Assembly (NCBI RefSeq): GCF_000342045.1
Contig: NZ_AONQ01000035.1
Location: 1-47,295 of the forward strand
Reading direction: 5' to 3'
Origin: Paramagnetospirillum caucaseum
Lineage (GTDB): Bacteria > Pseudomonadota > Alphaproteobacteria > Rhodospirillales > Magnetospirillaceae
DNA length: 47,295 bases
Shown: piece after piece, positions 7,340-15,050 of the stretch
Position numbering within the stretch: position 1 is the first letter of the stretch
How the letters are laid out: each line of letters starts with the position of its first letter
The notes under the pieces: generated by a model
The model's input: only the letters and a program-made list of their open reading frames with translations
Database searches by the model: none
What the model was told of the DNA's origin: nothing
Position numbers and translations under genes: made by a program

Positions 7340-8457
7340 GGCTTGGGCCCCGGCAGCAGGGTCAGCACGCCGGTGAAGCCGTAGAGGTGGTCGCGGCTGA
7401 TCTCGCCGTTGGCGAAAAAGCCGATCAGCGGGAAATCGCCCAGCGCCTCGTGCAGCAGTTCCGGCTCGGCGCCGGGATGGCCGAACATGTTCTCGCCGCG
7501 CCCGGTGCACGAGACGTAGAGCCCCGCCCGGATGGGCCGCCCGTCCAGGCGCTCCTTCAGCCCGGACAGCATGCGGCGCAGGTCGGCGCGGGCCGCGTTG
7601 GCGTCGCGGCGCACGAAGATCAGCGTGCCGCCTTCCTCGACATGGTCGCCGATGGCGATCCAGCCCTGGTTGGGATCGATGCCGATCAGGGTGCGGACCT
7701 GATAGTCGTGGCCGTCGTCGCCCTCCACCGGCAGGCCCACATGGATGTAGCCGGCGATGCGCCGCAGGTCGCGGGCCAGCAATTCGCCCACCTCCTCCTT
7801 CAGCACGTCGAGCGCCGGGCGGCCGTCGACGGCCATCACCACGCCCTGCCAGGATTCGGTGACGGTGTGGGTTCCGCCCAGCGGCGAGCAGCCCTGGCTC
7901 ATGCCGGTCAGAACCTCGATCCCGGCGCCGAGCAGTACCCCGGCCAGCCCGCCGTCGGTGGCGATGCCGGCCAGCTGCGCCGCCGGACCCGACGCCGACA
8001 TCAGGCCGCCGGTCAGGAACCCGGCCTCGGCGGCCAGATCGACGATGGCCCGGGGAACCTCGGGGTCGCGGGGGTCGCCGTGTACCAGCCCGACGCAGGG
8101 GAAATGCCGCTTGGCCCAGTCGCCGGCATCGTCGATGAAGACGCGGAACTGGTCGGGGGGCAGGTGGCCGACCATGGCGGCCACCGCGCCCTCGTCGCGG
8201 ATCTCGGTTCTCTCGATGCACAGGCCGGGGGCGATGCCGCCCACCCAATGCTCGATGCGGGTGGTTTCGCGCAGGAAGGTCAGCAGCGACGAGAGGTTGG
8301 GGGCGAAGGGCTCGGTGGCGTAGAGGAAGCCGAAATTGGCGCCGGGCGGCAGCGGCCCCAGGCGGTCGAAACAGGCCTTGGCGGCCGGCCCCCAATGGTC
8401 GCCCCGGCCCAGGGCGACGCGGAACGGGGCGAGGGCGGCGGAAGGGTCGGCGGTCAT
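7336..8457 (-). CDS. FIST-domain protein (FIST N and FIST C)
   Basis: 373 aa, soluble, without a signal peptide. The N-terminal FIST part (about 35-215) contains NFGFLYATEPFAPNL, WVGGIAPGLCIERTEI and a Gly-rich ligand region (GMSQGCSPLGGTHTVTE). The FIST_C part (about 225-360) ends with FPLIGFFANGEISRDHLYGF, the family's hallmark (GFFanGEi). FIST domains are sensory modules proposed to bind small ligands such as amino acids, often with chemotaxis or c-di-GMP proteins. Here the domain stands alone and is coupled to thpR. A start overlap of ATGG at 8457 with the arylesterase stop suggests one operon tesA-FIST-thpR. Confidence 0.85.
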   Translation of the reverse strand: MTADPSAALAPFRVALGRGDHWGPAAKACFDRLGPLPPGANFGFLYATEPFAPNLSSLLTFLRETTRIEHWVGGIAPGLCIERTEIRDEGAVAAMVGHLPPDQFRVFIDDAGDWAKRHFPCVGLVHGDPRDPEVPRAIVDLAAEAGFLTGGLMSASGPAAQLAGIATDGGLAGVLLGAGIEVLTGMSQGCSPLGGTHTVTESWQGVVMAVDGRPALDVLKEEVGELLARDLRRIAGYIHVGLPVEGDDGHDYQVRTLIGIDPNQGWIAIGDHVEEGGTLIFVRRDANAARADLRRMLSGLKERLDGRPIRAGLYVSCTGRGENMFGHPGAEPELLHEALGDFPLIGFFANGEISRDHLYGFTGVLTLLPGPKP

Positions 8458-9080
8458 GGCTTTCCCCTTTCCAGCAATTTGCGCACCGAGGGCAGGATGC
8501 GTTCGACGATCACTTCGACTCCCCGGGCGTTGGGGTGCAGTCCGTCGGGTAGGTTGAGGCGGGAATCGCCGGCCACGCCGTCCAGGAAGAAGGGATAGAA
8601 GATCACGTCGTGCTGGGCGGCCAGGCGGGCGAAGACCGCCTTGAACTCGGCCTCGAAGCCCTTGCCGTAATTGGGCGGCGCCAGCATGCCGGCCAGCAGA
8701 ACCGGAATGCCCGCCGCCTTGAGGCGCGTCAGGATGGCGTCGAGATTGGCGTGGGTCAGCGCCGGATCGAGGCCGCGCAACCCGTCATTGGCCCCCAGTT
8801 CGACGATGGCCAGGGTGGGCCGGGCGGCCAGCGCCCAGTCCAGCCGCGCCTTGCCCCCGGCGGTGGTGTCGCCCGACACGCCGGCATTGATCAGGCTGAC
8901 CTCGCGCCCCTCGGCCCGCAAGGCCCGCTCCAGCCGGGTGGGAAAGGCCTCTTCCGGGGCGAGGCCGAAGCCGGCGGTCAGCGAATCCCCCAGCACCAGG
9001 ATGCGGGGCGCGGTGGCCGCCGCGGCCATGGCTGTTCCTTTCAGCACATTGACAAGCACCAGGGCGGCCCCATATCGCAA
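8454..9080 (-). CDS. tesA: Arylesterase / SGNH hydrolase, TesA-like
   Basis: GDSL-type lipase/esterase with all blocks: block I ILVLGDSLTAGFG, block III GANDGLRG, and block V DGLHPNARG carrying the catalytic Asp-His. TesA is a periplasmic multifunctional thioesterase, esterase and lysophospholipase. The start is uncertain. TTG 9080 gives a signal-peptide-like stretch (RYGAALVLVNVL then AMAAAA) equivalent to that of E. coli TesA. ATG 9140 would extend it by 20 residues, and ATG 9029 has the best ribosome-binding site (AAAGGA) but removes the signal. The neighbouring divergent ybbA-ybbP pair matches the conserved tesA-ybbAP arrangement. Confidence 0.85.
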   Translation of the reverse strand: MRYGAALVLVNVLKGTAMAAAATAPRILVLGDSLTAGFGLAPEEAFPTRLERALRAEGREVSLINAGVSGDTTAGGKARLDWALAARPTLAIVELGANDGLRGLDPALTHANLDAILTRLKAAGIPVLLAGMLAPPNYGKGFEAEFKAVFARLAAQHDVIFYPFFLDGVAGDSRLNLPDGLHPNARGVEVIVERILPSVRKLLERGKP

Positions 9081-9134
9081 GACCGCACGTCGTCTCCGGC
9101 CTATCCCGTGTTCGTCCAAGAAAGTCGCCCTCGC

Positions 9135-9824
9135 ATGCATCAGCGTCCCATCGCCGGCCTTCCCTTGGTTTCGCTGGAGGCCGTCCATCTCAACTTGGCG
9201 AGCCTGGCCGGCGAGGTCAATGTCCTCGATGGCATCGACCTGCAGGTGGCTCCCGGCGAGACCCTGGGTGTGGTCGGGCCGTCGGGCTCGGGCAAGTCCA
9301 CCCTGCTGATGGTCATGGCCGGACTGGAACGCCCCTCGTCCGGCCGGGTGGCGGTGGCCGGCGCCGACTTCTCCGCCCTGGACGAGGACGGGCTGGCCCG
9401 CTTCCGCCGCGATCACGTCGGCATCGTCTTCCAGAGCTTCCACCTGATCCCCACCATGACGGCGCTGGAGAACGTGGCGGTGCCCCTGGAACTGGCCGGC
9501 CATGCCGATCCCTTCGGCGCGGCGGCGGAGGAACTGGACCGGGTCGGGCTGGCCCGGCGGCTCCATCATTATCCCGGCCAGCTGTCGGGGGGCGAGCAGC
9601 AGCGGGTCGCCCTGGCGCGGGCCTTCGTGCCGCATCCCAGGCTGCTGCTGGCCGACGAACCCACCGGCAATCTGGACGGCGCCACCGGGCGCGCCGTGAT
9701 GGATCTGCTGTTCGACCTGAATGCCCGCTTCGGCACCGCCCTGGTGCTGGTCACCCACGACGATGCCCTGGCGGCGCGCTGCTCGCGGGTGGTGCGGGTC
9801 GAGGACGGGAAGATCAAGCCGTGA
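9135..9824 (+). CDS. ybbA: ABC transporter ATP-binding protein, YbbA/LolD-like
   Basis: 229 aa ATPase of the MacB/LolD class. Visible motifs are Walker A GPSGSGKST (about 50-58), Q-loop FQSFHLIPT, signature LSGGEQQRVALARA, Walker B LLLADEPTGNLD and the switch VTHD. It closely follows the E. coli YbbA pattern. The start ATG 9135 lies five bases from the far upstream ATG of the divergent tesA frame, so promoters of the two must be intertwined. The stop overlaps the GTG start of the permease gene (GTGA at 9821-9824), which makes it part of a two-gene ABC system. Substrate is unknown; lipid or hydrophobic compound handling is suggested by tesA linkage (inference). Confidence 0.92.
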   Translation: MHQRPIAGLPLVSLEAVHLNLASLAGEVNVLDGIDLQVAPGETLGVVGPSGSGKSTLLMVMAGLERPSSGRVAVAGADFSALDEDGLARFRRDHVGIVFQSFHLIPTMTALENVAVPLELAGHADPFGAAAEELDRVGLARRLHHYPGQLSGGEQQRVALARAFVPHPRLLLADEPTGNLDGATGRAVMDLLFDLNARFGTALVLVTHDDALAARCSRVVRVEDGKIKP

Positions 9825-12343
9825 TCACCTTGGCTCTGACTTTCGCCCGGCGGGAGTTGCGCGGCGGGCTCAAGGGCTTCCGGGTGCTGGTGGCCTGTCT
9901 GGCGTTGGGGGTGGCCGCCATCGCCGGGGCCGGGTCCCTGCGCGCCGCCTTCGACGCGGCGCTTTCCGAGGACGCCCGCGCCCTGCTGGGCGGCGACCTG
10001 GACATCCGCCAGACCCACCAGCCCTTCGCGCCCGAGATGCTGGCCGCCCTGGCCGGCCTGGGCAAGGTCACCGGGGGCGTCGAGATGCGCGCCATGGTCC
10101 AGGTGGACGGCAACGCCCGCCGCTCCCTGGTGGAATTGAAGGGCGTCGATGCCGTCTATCCCCTGGTGGGGCGGCTGGATCTGATGCCGCCCGCCGAATC
10201 GCCTTTCGCCTTCCACGACGGCGCCTGGGGCGCGGCGGCGGAGGCCAACCTGCTCGACCGGCTGGGGCTCAGTCTGGGCGACCGCGTCAGTCTGGGCGAC
10301 GCCACCCTGCGCATCGCCGCAATCATCGCCAAGGAGCCCGACCGGGTGGCCACGGCGCTGTCGTTCGGCCCCCGGCTGATGGTGGCCAACGGTGCGGTGG
10401 AGGCCACCGGGCTGATCCGTCCCGGTTCCCTGGTGCGCCATACGGTGCGCCTGCTTCTGCCCCCCGGCGGCGAGGCGGCGGCGGCCAGGGCGGAGCTGGC
10501 CCGGCGCTTTCCCGAGGCCCCCTGGCAGGTGCGCGACGCCGCCGAGGCGGCGCCCGGGGTCGGGCGCTTCCTCGACACCATGGCCTCGTTCCTGTCCCTG
10601 GTGGGGCTGACCGCCCTGCTGGTGGGCGGCATCGGCGTGGCCAACGCGGTGAAGGCCTATCTCGACGGCCGCCTGGGCACCATTGCCGTCCTGAAATGCC
10701 TGGGCGCCCCCTCGGGGCTGATCTTCGCCACCTATTTCCTGCTGGTCGGCCTGCTGGCCGGGGTCGGCATCGTCCTCGGGCTGGCGGCGGGGGCCGCCCT
10801 GGTGCCGCTGGTGGCGGAACTGGGGGCGGAGCGCATTCCCCTGGCGCTGAAGACCGGGCTCTATCCCCGTCCGCTGATGATCGCCGCCGGCTTCGGCGGG
10901 CTGGCCGCCCTGGTCTTCACCCTGTGGCCGCTGGCCCGCGCCAAGGCGGTGCCCGCCGCCTTGCTGTTCCGCCGTCTGGTGGCGCCCGCGCCGGGACCGG
11001 TGGGCAAGCCGGTACTGGCCGCCCTGGTGCTGGCCGGCGGCGGGCTGGCGGGGCTGGCGGTGCTGTCCGCCGCCAACCGTCCCCTGGCCGCCTGGTTCGT
11101 CGCCGCCGCCGCCGCCACCCTGGTGCTGTTCCGCGCCCTGGCCTGGGGGCTGTCGCGGACGGCGGCGGTGCTGGCGGCCCGTCACGGCCGGCGGGCCGGG
11201 CCGACCTGGCGGATGGCGCTGGCCAATCTGCACCGCCCCGGCTCCGCCGTGGTGGGCATGGTGCTGTCGCTGGGCCTCGGCCTGTCGGTGCTGGTGACCA
11301 TCGCCCTGGTCGAGGGCAATCTGGCCGCCCAGTTCGGCGAAAGGCTGCCCGAGCAGGCGCCGTCCTTCTATTTCATCGACGTGCAGCCCGATCAGGTGGA
11401 CGAACTGGAACGGGTGGTCAGGGCCACCGATCCGGCCGCCGCCCTGTCCAAGGCCGCCATGGTCAGGGGCCGCATCTCGTCCATCGGCGGGGTGCCGGTG
11501 GGCCAGGCCAGGATCGCCCCCGAGGCGGAATGGGCGGCCAGGGGCGACCGCGGCCTGTCCTCGGCGGCCATCCAGCCGTCCGGCTCGCGGGTGGTGGACG
11601 GCCGGTGGTGGCCCGAGGATTACCAGGGCCCGCCGCTGGCCTCGGTGGACGCGGCGGTGGCCAAGGGCTTCGGCCTCAAGGTCGGCGACCGCCTCGGCCT
11701 CAACGTGCTGGGCCGCGAGATCGAGGTGGAGGTGGCGTCGCTCCGCCAGATCGACTGGTCGAACCTGTCCATGAACTTCGCCTTCCTGCTGTCGCCCGGC
11801 ACCCTGGACGGGGCGCCGCATACCTACATCGCCACGCTGCGCACCGCGCCCGCCATGGACGCGGCGGTGGAGAAGGCGGTGACCGACCGCCTGCCCAACG
11901 TCTCCTCCATCCGGGTCAAGGAGGCGCTGGACGCGGTCAAAGCCATCATTGCCGAGGCCGATCTGGCGGTGCGTCTGGCCGGGGTGGTGACCCTGGCGGC
12001 GGGCGCCCTGGTGCTGGCCGGGGCGGTGATGGCCGGCCATCGCCGCCGGGTGTGGGAGGCGGTGGTGCTGAAGGTGGTGGGGGCGACGCGCGGCCAGCTG
12101 TGGCGGGCCCATCTGGCGGAATTCGCCCTGATCGGCCTGGTCACCGGCCTGTTCGCCGCGCTGGTGGGGTCGCTGGCGGCGCGCGCCATCCTGATCCACG
12201 TCATGAAGACCGATTGGGTGTTCCTGCCCGGGGCGACGGCGCTGACGCTGGCCGCCTGCATGGCCGCCAGCCTGCTGGCCGGCTTCATCGGCACCTGGAA
12301 GGCCCTGGGTGCCAAGGCGGCGCCGTTGCTGCGCAACGAATAA
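9821..12343 (+). CDS. ybbP: FtsX-like ABC permease, YbbP family
   Basis: 840 aa, matching YbbP (about 800 aa). It has an N-terminal helix (VLVACLALGVAAIAGAG), a large periplasmic domain (about 50-240) and FtsX domain 1 with three helices (about 250-370). A central pair of helices near 395-440, a second periplasmic domain (about 490-690) and a C-terminal FtsX domain (about 710-835, ending GFIGTWKALGAKAAPLLRNE) follow. It begins with GTG 9821, overlapping ybbA. It would form the membrane part of an export or lipid-transfer complex with YbbA. Confidence 0.92.
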   Translation: MITLALTFARRELRGGLKGFRVLVACLALGVAAIAGAGSLRAAFDAALSEDARALLGGDLDIRQTHQPFAPEMLAALAGLGKVTGGVEMRAMVQVDGNARRSLVELKGVDAVYPLVGRLDLMPPAESPFAFHDGAWGAAAEANLLDRLGLSLGDRVSLGDATLRIAAIIAKEPDRVATALSFGPRLMVANGAVEATGLIRPGSLVRHTVRLLLPPGGEAAAARAELARRFPEAPWQVRDAAEAAPGVGRFLDTMASFLSLVGLTALLVGGIGVANAVKAYLDGRLGTIAVLKCLGAPSGLIFATYFLLVGLLAGVGIVLGLAAGAALVPLVAELGAERIPLALKTGLYPRPLMIAAGFGGLAALVFTLWPLARAKAVPAALLFRRLVAPAPGPVGKPVLAALVLAGGGLAGLAVLSAANRPLAAWFVAAAAATLVLFRALAWGLSRTAAVLAARHGRRAGPTWRMALANLHRPGSAVVGMVLSLGLGLSVLVTIALVEGNLAAQFGERLPEQAPSFYFIDVQPDQVDELERVVRATDPAAALSKAAMVRGRISSIGGVPVGQARIAPEAEWAARGDRGLSSAAIQPSGSRVVDGRWWPEDYQGPPLASVDAAVAKGFGLKVGDRLGLNVLGREIEVEVASLRQIDWSNLSMNFAFLLSPGTLDGAPHTYIATLRTAPAMDAAVEKAVTDRLPNVSSIRVKEALDAVKAIIAEADLAVRLAGVVTLAAGALVLAGAVMAGHRRRVWEAVVLKVVGATRGQLWRAHLAEFALIGLVTGLFAALVGSLAARAILIHVMKTDWVFLPGATALTLAACMAASLLAGFIGTWKALGAKAAPLLRNE

Positions 12344-12355
12344 ATCGGCTGAAAC

Positions 12356-12384
12356 TTGATTCCTGCCCCAACTGCCTCATATTG
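12356..12384 (+). promoter_or_regulatory. Candidate promoter of the BI-1 family gene
   Basis: TTGATT (12356-12361) and CATATT (12378-12383), 16 bases apart, about 37 bases before the start codon. It begins just after the ybbP stop, so the next gene can be expressed separately. Confidence 0.4.
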
Positions 12385-12420
12385 GTGTTCAGGTTCAACT
12401 GAGTGTTCAAAGGAACGACC

Positions 12421-13143
12421 ATGGCTTTCGGATCAGACCGCAGATACATGAGTGCCGCCCAGGCGGAGGCTGCTCAGATCGACGTGGGTCTGCGGCAGTA
12501 CATGCTCAGCGTGTACAACTACATGGCCTCGGCCCTGGCTCTCACCGGCATCGTCGCCTGGGTGATCGCCAGCGTCCCCGCCCTGACCGCCATCGCCGTG
12601 TACTCGCCGCTCAAATGGGTGTTCATGCTGGCCCCGCTGGGTCTGGTGTTCTTCATGAGCGCCAAGATCGACAGCCTGCGCGCGTCGACCGCCACGACCC
12701 TGTTCTGGGTCTATGCCGGCCTGATGGGTGCCTCGCTGGCCTCGGTGTTCCTGGTGTTCACCGGCGCGTCGGTGGCCCGGGTGTTCTTCATCACCGCCGC
12801 GGCCTTCGCGGGCCTCAGCCTCTACGGCTACACCACCAAGAAGGATCTGTCCGGCATGGGCAGCTTCCTGATCATGGGGCTGATCGGCCTGATCATCGCC
12901 AGCATCATCAATATCTTCCTGGCCAGCTCGATGATGCAGTTCGTCATCTCGGCGGCGGGCGTGCTGATCTTCGCCGGCCTGACCGCCTACGACACCCAGA
13001 ACATCAAGCAGATGTACTGGGAGGGCGATCACTCCGAGGTCGCCCAGAAGAAGGCGGTGTTCGGCGCCCTGCAGCTCTACATGGACTTCATCAACCTGTT
13101 CATGTTCATGCTGCAGTTCCTGGGCGTGCGCCGCGACGAGTAG
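12421..13143 (+). CDS. Bax inhibitor-1/YccA family membrane protein
   Basis: 240 aa with seven membrane segments, starting with ALTGIVAWVIASVPALTAI at about residue 40. The family end is typical: FAGLTAYDTQNIKQMYWEGD (about 185-205) followed by GALQLYMDFINLFMFMLQFLG and a charged tail. The two Asp residues in the last loops are the conserved pH-sensing or channel residues of BI-1 proteins. E. coli relatives (YccA, YbhL) modulate FtsH or act as Ca2+ leak channels; the role here is unknown. ATG 12421 is preferred over the upstream GTG 12403 because AAAGGAAC sits just before it. Confidence 0.9.
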   Translation: MAFGSDRRYMSAAQAEAAQIDVGLRQYMLSVYNYMASALALTGIVAWVIASVPALTAIAVYSPLKWVFMLAPLGLVFFMSAKIDSLRASTATTLFWVYAGLMGASLASVFLVFTGASVARVFFITAAAFAGLSLYGYTTKKDLSGMGSFLIMGLIGLIIASIINIFLASSMMQFVISAAGVLIFAGLTAYDTQNIKQMYWEGDHSEVAQKKAVFGALQLYMDFINLFMFMLQFLGVRRDE

Positions 13144-13169
13144 CCGCCGGGACCATGTGAAACGAACGG

Positions 13170-13197
13170 GCCCGCCCTTGAAAAGGGGCGGGCTTTT
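13170..13197 (+). terminator. Rho-independent terminator after the BI-1 gene
   Basis: GCCCGCCC (13170-13177) pairs with GGGCGGGC (13186-13193), followed by TTTT. It stands between convergent genes and may act on both strands. Confidence 0.85.
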
Positions 13198-13217
13198 CGT
13201 TGTCCTTATCGTGGTCC

Positions 13218-14021
13218 TCAATCGCCGGGCGCCGCCTCCGGCACCACCAGGGCGCGGTAGGCGTGCCAGCTGGCATGGCCCACCACCGGCAGGGCCACCA
13301 CCAGCCCCACCAGCCCGAGGGCGAGGCCCAGCCCGGTGATGCCGGTCAGCAGGGCGGCCCACAGCGCCATGGGGCCGGGATTGCGCGCCACCGCCAGCAC
13401 CGACAGCGCCGCGCCGGCGAAGAAGTCGGTGCGGCGATCGAGCATGGCCGGCAGGGTCACCACGTTGGTGACGAAGGCCAGGGTGGCCAGGGCGCCGCCG
13501 AACACCGTGCTGGTGATGATGAAGGCGATGCCGTCCAGGGTGGGCAGCACCGCCATCAGGCTCCGCCAGTCGGTGGGCTGGTTGGGCAGGCAAACGGCGA
13601 AGATGATCACCGCCAGCCGCGCCCAGATCATCAGGAACAGCATGTAGATCAGCCCGGCGGTCATCATGTGGAACTGGTTGGGCCGCCAGCAGGCGAGGAT
13701 GGGCCGCCACTCCAGGGCCTCGCCGCGCTCCAGCCGCCGCGAAATCTCGTAGAGGCCGAGCGCCAGCAGCGGCGCCACCAGCATGAAGCCCTCGACCAGG
13801 GGGGTGATCAGGTATTCCATCCCGGCCAGGGCCAGGCCGCCGGTCAGCAGCAGGCCGGCGGCCACGAAGACGCCGCCGTAGAGCAGGCTGAGCGGGGCGG
13901 CCCGCCTGGTGTCGCGCCAGCCGGCGCCGATCCAGCCCACCACCTGGGCGGCGGTGACGGCGCGGACCTTTTCCCGGCGGACGGGAACGGCCTGGGGTGC
14001 GACGGTCTCGGTGACGGCCAT
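13218..14021 (-). CDS. DUF2189 integral membrane protein
   Basis: 267 aa with about six membrane helices. Family features are the start of the domain after the cytoplasmic tail (GWIGAGWRDTRRAAPLSLLYG, about 29-49), GMEYLITPLVEGFMLVAPLL and LGLYEISRRLERGE. NPGPMALWAALL occurs near residue 215, and HASWHAYRALV lies at the C-terminus. DUF2189 proteins are common in alphaproteobacteria, sometimes near cytochrome c oxidase genes, and have no established function. The gene is alone, converging with the BI-1 gene. Start ATG 14021 is the only sensible one. Confidence 0.85.
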   Translation of the reverse strand: MAVTETVAPQAVPVRREKVRAVTAAQVVGWIGAGWRDTRRAAPLSLLYGGVFVAAGLLLTGGLALAGMEYLITPLVEGFMLVAPLLALGLYEISRRLERGEALEWRPILACWRPNQFHMMTAGLIYMLFLMIWARLAVIIFAVCLPNQPTDWRSLMAVLPTLDGIAFIITSTVFGGALATLAFVTNVVTLPAMLDRRTDFFAGAALSVLAVARNPGPMALWAALLTGITGLGLALGLVGLVVALPVVGHASWHAYRALVVPEAAPGD

Positions 14022-14090
14022 GGGCGGCCTCCCCTCTCGTGTCCTTGGTCAAGGGCATATGGGAAGGGGGGGATGCGGCGGAAAGAGGCG

Positions 14091-14146
14091 GCGGGCAGGA
14101 TGCCCGCGCTCAGGGAAAGGAATTGGAGTGCGGCCGTCCCGGCCGC
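14091..14146. repeat. Dispersed double-hairpin repeat, copy A
   Basis: The left hairpin is GCGGGCA-GGA-TGCCCGC (14091-14107), the right hairpin GCGGCCG-TCC-CGGCCGC (14130-14146). GCGCTC and GGAGTGC between them can pair as a third stem (one G.U). Copy B at 25653-25703 has the same order; copy C at 37151-37172 is the left half only. Confidence 0.8.
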
Positions 14147-14152
14147 AACCCG

Positions 14153-14896
14153 TCAGTCCCGCAGGACTTCCATGGCCTGGTTGAGCTGGCTCATGCGGTG
14201 GTGGTTGCCGTGGTTGCTGTCCGGGTGGTGGATGGTGGCCAGCATGCGGAATTTGGCCCGCACCGTGCGGCGGTCGGGGGCGGCGCCGGGCGGAAAGCCC
14301 AGGACGTGCAGCGCCTCGGCCCGGGACATCACCCCGCCGGGCAGCGGCTCGAAGGACAGCACGTTGATGATGGCGCGCAACCGCTCGATCTCCTCGTCGG
14401 CGGCGGCGATGACGGTGGCCTGCTCGCGCACCCCCTTGCGGCGCTCGACCTTGGGAAAGACCTCCTCGGGCGGCGGCGCGGGGGGAGGGGGAGGAGGGGA
14501 AGCGGCGATCTCCTCGCCCGGCCGCTCGACCCGCAGGCGGACGTCGCCCTGGGCCATGGACAGCGCCATGGCCAGGGCACGGCGGATGGCCTCGACGCTG
14601 TAGCCCGGCGCCATGCGCACCTGCAGGCGCGGCTTGCGCCGCCAGGGGCGGCCCTCGGCCGGGCCGGATTTCAGGATGACGGTCTCGCGGTCGTCGGGTT
14701 CGGGCTCGCCCGGGTCGGGGAAGGCGGCGATGGTTTCCGGCGGCACCACCAGCAGCACCGAGCGGGCGATGTCGCCCACGTTGACCCGCCGGCGCAACGC
14801 CAGCTTGTCCACCGCGTCGCGGAAGGCGCTGGCGCAGGGGATGGTGTAGGAATGCTTTACCGTATTGGTGGCGGCGGTCGCGGTATGATCTTTCAT
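14153..14896 (-). CDS. C-terminal J-domain protein of unknown function
   Basis: 247 aa from ATG 14896. The N-terminal 60 residues (TIPCASAFRDAVDKLALRRR then VNVGDIARSVLLV) look like a short helix-turn-helix or ribbon-helix-helix unit. Next comes a basic region (RPWRRKPRLQVRMAPGYSVE), a Pro-rich linker (about 150-162), a helix likely to form a coiled coil (about 170-195), and a compact J domain (about 196-247). The J domain contains the invariant HPD (IHHPDSNHG) and ends at the protein's C-terminus. J domains stimulate Hsp70 ATPase, so a DnaK partner is expected. The target recognised by the N-terminal part is unknown. No chaperone genes are adjacent. Confidence 0.75.
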   Translation of the reverse strand: MKDHTATAATNTVKHSYTIPCASAFRDAVDKLALRRRVNVGDIARSVLLVVPPETIAAFPDPGEPEPDDRETVILKSGPAEGRPWRRKPRLQVRMAPGYSVEAIRRALAMALSMAQGDVRLRVERPGEEIAASPPPPPPAPPPEEVFPKVERRKGVREQATVIAAADEEIERLRAIINVLSFEPLPGGVMSRAEALHVLGFPPGAAPDRRTVRAKFRMLATIHHPDSNHGNHHRMSQLNQAMEVLRD

Positions 14897-14967
14897 GGTC
14901 CGGATTCTATGGCCCAATCGGGTGCCCTCACCCACCCGAAATGAATAGGGCTAAATGGTCGATTCCG

Positions 14968-14991
14968 TCAACTGCCAATGTTGGCCGTTGA
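14968..14991. promoter_or_regulatory. 24-bp imperfect palindrome upstream of the J-domain gene
   Basis: TCAAC-T-GCCAA faces TTGGC-C-GTTGA with two mismatched pairs. It lies 72-95 bases upstream of the J-domain protein start and 60 bases after the EAL gene stop. It could be a regulator site or a weak hairpin; no T tract follows on either strand. Confidence 0.3.
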
Positions 14992-15050
14992 GGGCTTGAA
15001 TGAAGAGTCCGGGGAAAGAGCGCTGAAATATAGTGATTCTTTGCCGGCCG

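Noticed and set aside
9569-12199. A minus-strand frame of 876 codons opposite ybbP.
   Set aside because: The translation is Gln/His/Gly-rich and antisense to a clear permease gene; no family features.
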